Below, in pieces: positions 1-8,836 of a stretch of 64,000 nucleotides of DNA; within the stretch, counting starts at the first letter, position 1; each line of letters opens with the position of its first letter. Source of the stretch: Paraburkholderia sp. BCC1885 (GTDB taxonomy: Bacteria > Pseudomonadota > Gammaproteobacteria > Burkholderiales > Burkholderiaceae); assembly GCF_900996235.1 (NCBI RefSeq), contig NZ_CAAJGM010000263.1, forward strand, positions 186,001 to 250,000, written 5' to 3'. Below the pieces are notes generated by a model, which had not been told where the DNA came from, ran no database searches, and saw nothing but the letters and a program-made list of their open reading frames with translations. The position numbers were made by a program, and so were the translations under genes.

Positions 1-684
1 GTGCTGGGGACTACCATCAGCCCTTATTTGTTCTTCTGGCACGCGTCGCAAGAGGTCGATGAGATTCGCTCGGAGCCGTCGCAAGCGCCTTTATTGCGCG
101 AACCGCAACAGGCAGGCGGACAATTGCGCCGCATTAACATTGACACGTGGGCCGGCATGGCGATGTCGAACGGGGTAGCGTTCTTCATCATTCTTGCGAC
201 TGCGGCGACTTTGCATGTGCATCATACGGGCCTCGCCACATTCGCCGACGCCGCGAGCGCGCTTAAGCCCGTCGCGGGTCCATTCGCTTTTCTGCTGTTC
301 AGTCTCGCCGTGATCGGCACCGGCTTTCTGGCTCTTCCGGTGCTGGCCGGGTCTGCTGCTTATGCGGCCGCCGGCGCGATGGACTGGCGCAATCGCGTGG
401 CCTTGCAGGTCAACGTCACCAAGCAGTTTTACGTGGTGATCGCGGTGGCGATTTTCGGCGGCGTCACGCTTACCTTTGCGCATTTCGATCCCATCGACGC
501 CTTATATTGGGCCGCCGTCGTCAATGGTCTCGCAGCCGTGCCGATCATGGTGCTGGTAATGCTCATGTCGACACGCCGTGAAATCATGGGCGATTTCGTC
601 GTAACAGGCGCATTGCGCTGGGTGGGTTGGATCGCGACCGCCATCATGGCGCTCGCGGCCTTGGGCATGTTCTGGCCGGCGTAA
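1..684 (+). CDS. NRAMP-family divalent metal transporter, C-terminal part (5' truncated by window edge)
   Basis: C-terminal half of an NRAMP-type Mn2+/Fe2+ proton symporter of the inner membrane. The visible 227 residues open with a segment (LGTTISPYLFFWHASQEVDE) that normally lies in the middle of this family, followed by several hydrophobic helices and ending at a TAA at 682-684. Family members are usually above 400 residues. The GTG at base 1 is therefore probably internal and the real start lies outside the window. The N-terminal metal-binding DPGN region cannot be seen, so substrate cannot be judged. Confidence 0.8.
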   Translation: MLGTTISPYLFFWHASQEVDEIRSEPSQAPLLREPQQAGGQLRRINIDTWAGMAMSNGVAFFIILATAATLHVHHTGLATFADAASALKPVAGPFAFLLFSLAVIGTGFLALPVLAGSAAYAAAGAMDWRNRVALQVNVTKQFYVVIAVAIFGGVTLTFAHFDPIDALYWAAVVNGLAAVPIMVLVMLMSTRREIMGDFVVTGALRWVGWIATAIMALAALGMFWPA

Positions 685-727
685 AACGCCACGCCTAACC
701 GCCACGCCTAACGCCATGCCTGACGCG

Positions 728-2662
728 TCATGTGTGAGAGTCCGGATCCGCCGCAGCGTCTTCAGCGACAAAAGTTTGATTGCGGCCGCGCCGTTTGGCT
801 TCATAAAGCGCGCGATCTGCAGCCGCCACCAGACTGGCTGCGTCAAAATCCGGACGCGGCTGCCGGGCGGCGACGCCAAGGCTCACCGTCACCACGCCCA
901 TATCGCTGGCGTGGTGCGGCACCTGCAGTCCTTCAACCGCCTGGCGTATGCGCTCCGCCACCACGAGCGCGCCGGCGCTGTCGGTCTCCCTGAGGATCAA
1001 GGCAAATTCCTCGCCGCCATAGCGCGCCACGATATCCGTCGGACGCCGCGCCGATAGCGCGATGGTCTGTGCAATCGTGCGCAGGCAGTCGTCGCCCCGT
1101 TGATGACCGTAGTGATCGTTATAGCTTTTGTATGCGTCGATATCGATCATCACGACTGCCGTCACGGCGGAACCCCCGCTTTGTGCGAGTTGCGTCCACT
1201 GGTTTTCCAGTTCGAGGTCGAAATAACGCCGGTTGTAGAGTCCCGTCAGGCCATCGCGAAACGCCAGGCCCTGCAGTTCCAGGCGCTCGTCGGCCAGACG
1301 CTGCTCAGCCGTTTTGCGCGCCGTGATGTCGCGCGTCGTCGCGGTAAGCGCTTCCGGCTGCCCCGAAAACGGATCGATCACGGGGCGAAGGTAAGTTTCG
1401 AGCCACAGGATCTGACCGTCCGGCCGCCGGTAGCGATTGACCTGGGAGACTTCGCTCGCGCCGATCGCGACGTTTTCGATGGCGGCGGCCAATGCATCGC
1501 GATCGTCGGCAATCACCAGATCGGGCAGATACGCGCCGATCACATCATCCGGATTGCGTCGCATGACGGTTTGAGCACGCGGCGAAACATAGGTCAGCGT
1601 GCCCTCAAGCGTCATGCTCATGACGATGTCCGTCGCATTCTCCGCGAGAATCCGGTAACGCCGCTCACCCTCGCGCAGAAGTCCGACAAGCAGTCCACGC
1701 GACACCTGGGTCGCACTGATCGGCAACGCAATGCTCAAGGCAGCCAGCAAAAAAAGCTGTAGCGAGAAAATACGCGCTTCCATATTCGGATACGGAAACA
1801 TCCACAACGGTCCGACGCCGCGCATGGTGCACACCACCGCAATGGCGAGGCATAACAGCAGTCCCATCATGACACCTGCCAGGTCCGCCTGAAACGCCAG
1901 CAGCACGATTGGCAACAGTGCCCAATAAAGCAGTGGAAATTGGCTTTGTGCAAAGACACCGGTTGAGACCGCGCATACCAGCAGCAGCAGACCGACGTTT
2001 TTCAAGCGCCGGTCCGCGCGCAAAAGATCCGCGGCTTCGCCATTCCAGATCACGATCGCGGCGGGCGTGAAGATCACGAGACTCAGCGCATCCGAGACGA
2101 TCCAGTTGGCAAGATCGGGCAACAGATGGCCGATCAATTGGCCACGCAGCAAAGCAGTAGCAACGAGTCCAGATAAAACCGGTGCGACGGCCACGCTGCC
2201 GGACAAAAATCTTACCAGCGCCTTGGGACGCAGCAGTTCCGAAACGGTGCTCACACGCGGCGCAAAGCTGAATGCGACCAGCACTTCAAGCGTGTCGGCC
2301 AGCGAGTAGGAGAGCGACACCGCCAGCGTTTCGCCAAACAGATTGGCCACCACGTTGCCGGCAATGCCACCCGCCAGCACCCAGTAGCGTTGCCTCGGCG
2401 CCGCGACCATCATCTGGCCGAGCAGCACCGCATTTGCCAGCCAGATGGCCGCGATTTCGCCCGCCATGTTCTTGAGTGCGCCGCTCAACATGCAGGCGAG
2501 CATCGTCACCACGAATGCCAGTAGCACACTTGTGCGGGTCGATAGATTGCGCGGCAAACGCGCCGCACCCGGAAATGCTTGCGACTCTCCGACTGGTCCT
2601 TCGGACGGCTTCCCCATACGCTCGCTCTCAGTTCTTCTTCTCGGCGTCGGCTCGCGCGGCAC
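728..2662 (-). CDS. MASE1-PAS-GGDEF diguanylate cyclase
   Basis: Membrane-anchored diguanylate cyclase expected to make cyclic di-GMP from GTP. The first ~320 residues are hydrophobic and fit a MASE1 sensor. A PAS domain with PAC-like tail follows (about 335-455), then a GGDEF domain (about 475-635). The active-site motif is GGEEF at residues 549-553. An RPTD I-site (540-543) lies five residues upstream, so product feedback inhibition is likely. A GTG start at 2662 is preferred because GAGGAAGG lies seven bases upstream; an internal ATG at 2617 has a poorer ribosome site. It is transcribed away from its neighbours as a single gene. The signal sensed is unknown. Confidence 0.9.
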   Translation of the reverse strand: MPREPTPRRRTESERMGKPSEGPVGESQAFPGAARLPRNLSTRTSVLLAFVVTMLACMLSGALKNMAGEIAAIWLANAVLLGQMMVAAPRQRYWVLAGGIAGNVVANLFGETLAVSLSYSLADTLEVLVAFSFAPRVSTVSELLRPKALVRFLSGSVAVAPVLSGLVATALLRGQLIGHLLPDLANWIVSDALSLVIFTPAAIVIWNGEAADLLRADRRLKNVGLLLLVCAVSTGVFAQSQFPLLYWALLPIVLLAFQADLAGVMMGLLLCLAIAVVCTMRGVGPLWMFPYPNMEARIFSLQLFLLAALSIALPISATQVSRGLLVGLLREGERRYRILAENATDIVMSMTLEGTLTYVSPRAQTVMRRNPDDVIGAYLPDLVIADDRDALAAAIENVAIGASEVSQVNRYRRPDGQILWLETYLRPVIDPFSGQPEALTATTRDITARKTAEQRLADERLELQGLAFRDGLTGLYNRRYFDLELENQWTQLAQSGGSAVTAVVMIDIDAYKSYNDHYGHQRGDDCLRTIAQTIALSARRPTDIVARYGGEEFALILRETDSAGALVVAERIRQAVEGLQVPHHASDMGVVTVSLGVAARQPRPDFDAASLVAAADRALYEAKRRGRNQTFVAEDAAADPDSHT

Positions 2663-2999
2663 GGAAAAGCCTTCCTCGCCGCACGGCCAATACCTCGTTC
2701 TTCAAGACGACTTGATGCTTCGTCCTCGTGGGCTGAGTGTATCGATACTGGGACGAATCAGGGAAGCGATGTTCTTCGCAAAACGTGCAGAACACCGCAT
2801 AAAACAAGAGGTTTTATTCGGATCGATCGCTTGCGGCGACCTGAACGACGGTGCATGTTTGGATCGTGAGTGAGATGCCACGGTGCAAGGCTTGCCGGTT
2901 GCAGCGTGCCGTTCAGGTCACTCGTTAGGTGACCTTATGCATTGCGGGTAGAGCGCGCTCCATGAAATGCGGCAGCGCTTCAGGTTTCCTGTTGGCATC
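2663..2999. other. Intergenic region upstream of the diguanylate cyclase
   Basis: This 337-base gap holds the promoter side of the cyclase gene and the 3' side of the LysR gene. The only structure seen is an imperfectly placed dyad, AGGTCAC (2915-2921) with GTGACCT (2929-2935), seven bases apart and without a T-tract. No coding region with a credible ribosome site was found. Confidence 0.4.
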
Positions 3000-3953
3000 T
3001 CAGTGTCCGCTGATCAGCCGTTCCGGTGACGACGCCGAAGGCTCGAGATTGCGTTCGGTCGACCACACTTCATGTTGCAGCCAGTCGCGAAACAGGGCGA
3101 GTTGCGGCAGATCGCCCTGCTCCGGGCGCGTCACCAGCCAGTACGACTGATGGCCGTCGACATGCACGTTCAGCACCTGCACGAGTTCACCGGTTGCCAG
3201 TTCGCGGGCGATCATATGACGGTCGGCAATCGTGATGCCGAGACCGTCGACGGCGGCGCGAATCGCCAGATCGAGCAGATCGAATTCGTAGCCGCCGCTG
3301 GTATCCACACCGACGATCCCGGCCGCTTTCAGCCAGTGCTGCCACGTGAGGTAGCGCTGATCGTCGCTTGCGAGAACATGCAGCAGGGTGAACTGATTCA
3401 GGTCGATATCCTGCTGTCCCGAATGACGCGCGAGCAACGCCGGCGAGCAGACGGCCACGTGCCGTTCGCTCATCAGCAAACGGTTGTCGAAACCTTCCCA
3501 CTCGCCATCGCCAAAGCGGATCGCGCAATCGAGCACGCCCGATTCGGCAAGCTTGTCCTCGACGCGCGTCGACAGGCTCAGTTCGAGTTCCGGATGCGCG
3601 TCACGCAGACGTGTGAGACGCGGCATCAGCCAGCGGCTGGTGAAAGTGGGCGGCGCGTTGATGCGCAGGCGGTTCAGATGGGTCTTTTCCTGAATGCTGC
3701 GCACGGTCAGTTCGATCTTGTCGAACGACTGCTGCAAGGCTTGCAGCAGCAGGCGGCCGGCCGCCGAGAGTTCGAGATGGTGATGACGGCGTTGCAGCAA
3801 AGCCTCGCCGAGTTGTTCTTCCAGCTGACGCACCTGCCGGCTAACCGCACTTTGCGTGACGTTGAGCAGCTCGGCGGCGCGGGTGAAGCTGCCGGTGCGG
3901 CCAGCTACTTCAAAGGCTTTAAGCGCGTTGAGCGCGGGCATTTTTCGTTTCAA
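3000..3953 (-). CDS. LysR-type transcriptional regulator, GcvA-like
   Basis: LysR-family DNA-binding regulator of 317 residues. An N-terminal winged helix-turn-helix (about residues 6-65, with the segment LNVTQSAVSRQVRQLEEQLG) is followed by a periplasmic-binding-like effector domain. The opening PALNALKAFEVAGRTGSFTR is typical of the GcvA/AmpR branch. It is divergent from the PiT phosphate transporter gene across a 325-base gap, so that gene is a possible but unproven target. The effector is unknown. Confidence 0.9.
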   Translation of the reverse strand: MKRKMPALNALKAFEVAGRTGSFTRAAELLNVTQSAVSRQVRQLEEQLGEALLQRRHHHLELSAAGRLLLQALQQSFDKIELTVRSIQEKTHLNRLRINAPPTFTSRWLMPRLTRLRDAHPELELSLSTRVEDKLAESGVLDCAIRFGDGEWEGFDNRLLMSERHVAVCSPALLARHSGQQDIDLNQFTLLHVLASDDQRYLTWQHWLKAAGIVGVDTSGGYEFDLLDLAIRAAVDGLGITIADRHMIARELATGELVQVLNVHVDGHQSYWLVTRPEQGDLPQLALFRDWLQHEVWSTERNLEPSASSPERLISGH

Positions 3954-4278
3954 GGGCGTCTCTGATCGGATGCGGCAAACCGGACGGACATTTTACGCGT
4001 TCGTCGTCAAAGGCCTTCTGGTTGATCTTCCGCGACGGCGTTTGATTTATTCACACGAATGCGCGCGAAATTTCAACGCCGGAGCGCATCGCCACCATTG
4101 CCGCAATTGAAATAGTAGTCACGGCCCGTATGCGTCATCCAAATGACACAGGCCCGCCAGATAAGGCGCAAGCCTACAATGCACATACAAAGGGTCCGAA
4201 AGACACATATTCGTCACGAAGTCGACACATTGATGAACCAGCATGAAACGTTGACGCGACTACCTTTGGGACCACGCC
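3954..4278. other. Divergent promoter region between LysR and PiT genes
   Basis: 325-base spacer between two divergently transcribed genes. It contains a short dyad GTCAT-CCAA-ATGAC at 4134-4147. No convincing Pho box (paired TGTCAT-type direct repeats) was recognised by eye, and no gene is supported. Confidence 0.4.
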
Positions 4279-5865
4279 ATGCCGGAACTTTCGTACCCGC
4301 AGACGACCACCACCAATGCCCGAAGCCGCGGCATTGGTCTGATGATCTTTCTCGCTGTAATCGCTCTCGGTGCGGTGTACTGTGCCGTGCATCTGGTGAG
4401 TGATCTGCAGTCCGTACAATCCCTCAGTTTTCTGCCTTATCTGTTGCTTGGGGTCGCGTTGCTGATCGCGCTCGGCTTCGAGTTCGTCAATGGCTTTCAC
4501 GACACCGCGAATGCCGTCGCAACGGTGATCTACACGCACTCCCTCTCGCCCAATCTCGCGGTGATGTGGTCCGGCACGTGGAACTTCCTCGGCGTGCTGA
4601 CTTCGAGCGGCGCGGTGGCGTTCGGCGTGCTGCAACTTCTGCCGGTCGAACTGATTCTGCAGGTCGGCAACAGCGCCGGCTTCGCAATGGTGTTCGCCCT
4701 GCTGATCGCGGCCATCATCTGGAATCTCGGCACGTGGTACTTCGGCTTGCCGTCGTCGAGTTCGCACACGCTGGTGGGTTCGATCATCGGCGTGGGCTTG
4801 ATGAATCAACTGGTGCACGGCGCGAGCGGCACCAGCGGCGTGGACTGGAATCAGGCGCTGGGCGTCGGCAAATCGCTGGTGTTCTCGCCGATCGTCGGCT
4901 TCCTGCTTTCGGGCTTGCTGCTGCTCGTGCTGAAAGCAGTGGTTCGTGTGCCGGCGCTATATGCCGAACCGAAGGGCAGCGAGCCGCCGCCGTTCTGGAT
5001 CCGCTGCCTGCTGATCCTGACCTGCACGGGCGTTTCGTTCGCACACGGTTCAAATGACGGCCAGAAGGGTATGGGCCTCATCATGCTGATCCTGATCGGC
5101 ACCGTGCCCACGGCCTATGCGTTGAACAAGGCGGTGACACCCGGCGAAACCCAGACCTTCGTTGCGGTCGCGGAGCAGGCATCGGCGACGTTCGGCAGGT
5201 ACACCAATGGCGCACCGCCGTCGGCGCATCCGCGTGCCGATGTCGAGGCTTATGTGCGGACCCGTCAGCTGTCGCCCGAGACGCTGCCCGCGCTCCAGCA
5301 ACTGACCGATCAGATCGGCAAGCAGGTCGGCGCGTCGGGCTCGCTGGCGAGCGTGCCGCAAGACATCGTCGATAACGTGCGCAACAACATGTATGTCGCC
5401 TCCGAGGCGATCCGTCTGATCGACAAGTCCAGGCAACCGGCCTTCAGCCCGCAAGACGGCAAGTCGATCGACAACTTCAAGTCGCAGGTCGATCACGCCA
5501 CCAAATTCATCCCGACGTGGGTCAAGGTCGCGGTGGCCATCGCATTGGGGCTGGGGACGATGGTCGGCTGGAAGCGCATTGTCGTGACGGTCGGCGAGAA
5601 AATCGGCAAGCAACATCTGACCTATGGGCAGGGCGCCTCGGCGGAACTGGTGGCGATGCTGACGATCGGCGCGGCCGACGCCTACGGCCTGCCGGTATCG
5701 ACGACGCACGTGTTGTCGTCCGGCGTGGCGGGTACGATGGCCGCCAACGGTTCCGGCTTGCAGTGGAGCACGGTGCGCAGCCTGCTGATGGCCTGGGTGC
5801 TGACGCTGCCGGTTTCGATTGCGCTGGCAGCGGGCCTGTATTGGCTGTTCCTGCACGTGTTTTAA
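4279..5865 (+). CDS. pit: PiT-family inorganic phosphate transporter
   Basis: Inner-membrane low-affinity phosphate (metal-phosphate):H+ symporter of 528 residues. Both PiT signature repeats are visible: GFHDTANAVATVIYTHSL near residue 73 and SFAHGSNDGQKGMG near residue 255. A further copy of the family pattern sits near the C-terminus (GLPVSTTHVLSSGVAGTM). A soluble loop of roughly 125 residues separates the helical halves, as in E. coli PitA. It converges on a PPK2 gene with a shared terminator between them. The juxtaposition suits phosphate uptake and polyphosphate metabolism but does not prove co-regulation. Confidence 0.92.
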   Translation: MPELSYPQTTTTNARSRGIGLMIFLAVIALGAVYCAVHLVSDLQSVQSLSFLPYLLLGVALLIALGFEFVNGFHDTANAVATVIYTHSLSPNLAVMWSGTWNFLGVLTSSGAVAFGVLQLLPVELILQVGNSAGFAMVFALLIAAIIWNLGTWYFGLPSSSSHTLVGSIIGVGLMNQLVHGASGTSGVDWNQALGVGKSLVFSPIVGFLLSGLLLLVLKAVVRVPALYAEPKGSEPPPFWIRCLLILTCTGVSFAHGSNDGQKGMGLIMLILIGTVPTAYALNKAVTPGETQTFVAVAEQASATFGRYTNGAPPSAHPRADVEAYVRTRQLSPETLPALQQLTDQIGKQVGASGSLASVPQDIVDNVRNNMYVASEAIRLIDKSRQPAFSPQDGKSIDNFKSQVDHATKFIPTWVKVAVAIALGLGTMVGWKRIVVTVGEKIGKQHLTYGQGASAELVAMLTIGAADAYGLPVSTTHVLSSGVAGTMAANGSGLQWSTVRSLLMAWVLTLPVSIALAAGLYWLFLHVF

Positions 5866-5933
5866 GGGCGCTGCCTGCCGTCTGTCAGGCGGCAAGCAGT
5901 CGCCGCCTCAGCCGCCAGCAGGCGCGGCCCATA

Positions 5934-5963
5934 AAAAAGCGCGGCCCGCGAGCCGCGCTTTTT
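5934..5963. terminator. Bidirectional intrinsic terminator between PiT and PPK2 genes
   Basis: Perfect stem GCGCGGC (5939-5945) with GCCGCGC (5952-5958), a six-base loop, flanked by A-tract on the left and T-tract on the right, so it can serve both convergent genes. Confidence 0.85.
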
Positions 5964-5996
5964 CATTGCCTCAGATCCCGCAATCGCCCGGATCCT

Positions 5997-6923
5997 TCAA
6001 TAAATCTCCGGCACGATCATGCTCGCCGGCACCGGCTGACGGATGTACTCGTTGTTGTAGACGCGCTCGGGCAGCGTAATCACCGGATGCTCGACCTCGT
6101 GATACGGCACCTGGCTCAGCAGATGGTGAATGCAGTTCAGCCGCGCGCGCTTCTTGTCGACGGCCTGCACCACCCACCACGGCGCCTCGGGAATATGCGA
6201 GCGCTGCAGCATCACTTCCTTCGCGTGCGTGTAGGCCTCCCAACGACGGCGGCTCTCGAGGTCCATTGGGCTCAGCTTCCACTGCTTGAGCGGGTCGTGG
6301 ATACGCGTCTGGAAGCGGATTTCCTGCTCTTCATCCGTAATCGAAAACCAGTACTTCAGAATCTGTACGCCGCTGCGCGCCAGCATCTTTTCGAACTCCG
6401 GCACCGAGCGGAAAAACTCCTCGTACTCGTTGTCCGTGCAGAAGTTCATCACGCGCTCGACACCGGCGCGGTTGTACCAGCTACGGTCGAACAGCACCAT
6501 TTCGCCGCCGGCCGGCAAATGCGACACATAGCGCTGGAAGTACCACTGCGTGCGTTCGCGGTTGTTAGGCGCCGGCAATGCCGCTACCCGGCACACGCGC
6601 GGATTCAGACGCTGCGTGATGCGTTTGATCGCGCCGCCCTTGCCCGCCGCATCGCGGCCTTCGAAGATCACCACGAGACGGTGGCCGGTGGCGACGATCC
6701 AGTCCTGCAGCTTGACCAACTCGCCCTGCAGACGGAACAGCTCGCGGAAGTAGCGCTTGCGGGCCTCGCGATGTTCGGCCGAGAAGGACGCGTCGCCGTC
6801 GCTGATGCGGTCGTCCACTTCCATTTCGAGCTCTTCGTCGTATGCGTCGATGAGATCCTCTTCAAAACGGCGTTGCCGTTCGACCATCGTGGCCATATCG
6901 GCTCTTGGATCCTGCTCTTTCAT
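5997..6923 (-). CDS. ppk2: Polyphosphate kinase 2 family protein
   Basis: PPK2-type kinase that transfers phosphate between polyphosphate and nucleotides. The 308-residue protein has the Walker A EGRDAAGKGG (88-97) and the Walker B-like VLFDRSWYNRAGVE that define the family. A single catalytic domain is preceded by about 70 charged residues, which matches one-domain PPK2. The start at 6923 is chosen because AGGAGAG lies just upstream (spacing about six); the reading frame extends further 5' but that part looks non-coding. It converges on the PiT gene. Whether it favours GDP, ADP or AMP cannot be read directly. Confidence 0.92.
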   Translation of the reverse strand: MKEQDPRADMATMVERQRRFEEDLIDAYDEELEMEVDDRISDGDASFSAEHREARKRYFRELFRLQGELVKLQDWIVATGHRLVVIFEGRDAAGKGGAIKRITQRLNPRVCRVAALPAPNNRERTQWYFQRYVSHLPAGGEMVLFDRSWYNRAGVERVMNFCTDNEYEEFFRSVPEFEKMLARSGVQILKYWFSITDEEQEIRFQTRIHDPLKQWKLSPMDLESRRRWEAYTHAKEVMLQRSHIPEAPWWVVQAVDKKRARLNCIHHLLSQVPYHEVEHPVITLPERVYNNEYIRQPVPASMIVPEIY

Positions 6924-7301
6924 CGCGACTCTCCTGGAAACGGGAATGGTAAGCACACACGCCGGACGCAGCGGCGACCGCCCGATTATCGACGGTCGAG
7001 GTGTCACTGTTGTTACCGGGGCGCCATGGATACGGCTCGCGTCCGCCGGACCAGAACGCACATGACAGCCCGGTCTCACAAGCCATCATAGCGGGATTTA
7101 CGCGCCGGGAAATTCGCCTGAGATGACGACGCGGCGACGCGGCGACGCGGCGGCTTCGCGAATCCGTCCGGGAGATTGCCTCGCAGAATCTGGCGTCGGG
7201 TGCGCCCGGCTCGAACGGATCGTCAAGGCTGCCCGTCACTCCATCTTGAAATTGCCTCCTTAGTCCCGCAATTAGGCTCCCATTCTGTCCGGAGCTTCGT
7301 C
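6924..7301. other. Divergent intergenic region between PPK2 and protease genes
   Basis: 378-base spacer. Around 7123-7152 there are about three copies of a GC-only 9-base unit (GCGGCGACG), a short simple repeat. No promoter motif or extra gene could be assigned with confidence. Confidence 0.4.
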
Positions 7302-8363
7302 ATGGGAAGCCGTCCCCGTTTTATCGATGACCTGTCGCGCGCCGCGTCCGAGCCCGAGTCCGATACGCCGGCCGGCGCCGCCGCGGCCGTCACCCCGTCC
7401 GCGCTGGACGACGACGTCCTGCTCGACGCCTACTCGCGCACCGTGATCGGCGCGCTGGAGCGGGTGCAGCAGGCAGTCGTGTTCATTGCCGTCGAGCACC
7501 GCACGCACGCCAATCCCCAAGGCCGTGGCACGCGCGGCGGCACCGGTTCGGGCTTCCTGTTCACGCCGGATGGCTACCTGTTGACCAACAGCCACGTCGT
7601 ACACGGCGCCACGCAGATTCGCGTGACCCTCGCCGACGGCAGTCAGTTCGACGCCGATCTGGTCGGCGACGACCCCGGCAGCGATCTCGCCGTGCTGCGG
7701 ATCGGCTCGGCCGAACCGCTGCCGCACGTCGAACTCGGCGAATCGGGACGAGTGCGCGTCGGTCAGATTGCGATTGCGGTCGGCAACCCGCTCGGTCTGC
7801 AGCAGACCGTCACCACCGGCGTGGTGTCCGCGCTCGGCCGCTCGTTGCGCTCGAACTCGGGGCGCATGATCTACGACGTGATCCAGACCGACGCGGCCCT
7901 GAATCCGGGCAATTCGGGCGGTCCGCTGATCAATTCCGCGGGCCAGGTGATTGGCGTGAACACCGCGATCATCCCCGGCGCCCAGGCCATCTGCTTTGCC
8001 ACGGCTATCGATACCGCCAAATGGGTCATCATGCAGATCTTCGCGCATGGGCGGGTAAGGCGCGCGTATATCGGCGTGGCGGGCACCACCACGCCGCTGT
8101 CACGGCGCGTGCAGCGCTATTTCGGCCTGAGCTCGCAGACCGGCGTGCGCGTGATGGAGATCGTCAAGGGCAGCCCGGCCGCGCTCGGCGGACTGCGCAC
8201 GGACGACACGATCGTCGCCATCGATGCCTTGGCCGTCGATGGCGTCGACAGCCTGCAGCGCGTGCTCGATGCGTCGCGGATCGATCGTCCGGTCATAGTG
8301 GCCGTGCTGCGCGGCGCGCAACGGGTCGAATTGACACTGACGCCGGTTGAACAGGCCGGTTGA
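7302..8363 (+). CDS. HtrA/DegP-like trypsin-fold serine protease with one PDZ domain
   Basis: S1C-family serine protease of 353 residues. The catalytic triad is visible: His98 in TNSHVVHG, Asp128 in GSDLAVLR and Ser205 in NPGNSGGPL. A single PDZ domain occupies about residues 245-345. No signal peptide or membrane anchor is apparent at the N-terminus, unlike classical periplasmic DegP, so it may act in the cytoplasm or be exported some other way. The start at 7302 follows a GGAG about 10 bases upstream; upstream in-frame sequence reads as intergenic. It stands alone. Confidence 0.9.
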   Translation: MGSRPRFIDDLSRAASEPESDTPAGAAAAVTPSALDDDVLLDAYSRTVIGALERVQQAVVFIAVEHRTHANPQGRGTRGGTGSGFLFTPDGYLLTNSHVVHGATQIRVTLADGSQFDADLVGDDPGSDLAVLRIGSAEPLPHVELGESGRVRVGQIAIAVGNPLGLQQTVTTGVVSALGRSLRSNSGRMIYDVIQTDAALNPGNSGGPLINSAGQVIGVNTAIIPGAQAICFATAIDTAKWVIMQIFAHGRVRRAYIGVAGTTTPLSRRVQRYFGLSSQTGVRVMEIVKGSPAALGGLRTDDTIVAIDALAVDGVDSLQRVLDASRIDRPVIVAVLRGAQRVELTLTPVEQAG

Positions 8364-8438
8364 AAAAAACCGCAGAAACCCAGCAGTGTCACGGCGATTT
8401 TCTATACTGAGGGAACCGACCCTCGGATTGCGGTAACC

Positions 8439-8723
8439 ATGGGAGAGACCGAATTGCCAGGCAACTATCAGGTGCGAGTCACGCGCGACCCCGCCGGCCA
8501 GGATGAGGCGGGCGTGCCGCGTATCGCCAGAGCGCCCGCACGGGTGGAGATCGCCGCTTCGCGGCGCGAACTGGTGTTTGCCGATTACGACGCCTTGCAG
8601 CAGTTTATCGACGCCTGCATCAAGGCTCGTGAGGAGGCGTTCGGCGTGACATCCAACCCGGGGGTCTCCGAGGCCGACAAGGAGGCGTGGGCGCGCTTCT
8701 TCGGGCGGTTTACGGAGTTGTAA
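8439..8723 (+). CDS. Conserved hypothetical protein, 94 aa
   Basis: Small soluble acidic protein with no recognised domain. It begins MGETELPGNYQVRVTRDP and includes a stretch resembling a short-chain binding fold (RVEIAASRRELVFADYDALQQFIDACI). It lies 75 bases after the protease gene on the same strand and could be co-transcribed. Reading frame and codon use match neighbouring genes. The ribosome site is weak. Function unknown. Confidence 0.6.
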   Translation: MGETELPGNYQVRVTRDPAGQDEAGVPRIARAPARVEIAASRRELVFADYDALQQFIDACIKAREEAFGVTSNPGVSEADKEAWARFFGRFTEL

Positions 8724-8836
8724 GCGCGAGCGCGGCGCGCTTGCCAATTTGCTTGCCGACTCGCCTGCCGCGAAATATTACGGTGCAGGCGTCACGCACA
8801 TCACAGCGCCCGCACCGCTACGACTTCTTCAAGCCC

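Noticed and set aside
2915..2935. AGGTCAC/GTGACCT dyad as a terminator of the LysR gene
   Set aside because: Seven-base loop and no T-run; recorded only as a weak dyad.
5517..7091. Long plus-strand frame spanning the end of PiT and antisense to PPK2
   Set aside because: It is an antisense shadow of the PPK2 gene in GC-rich DNA. It mixes two unrelated regions and resembles no protein family.
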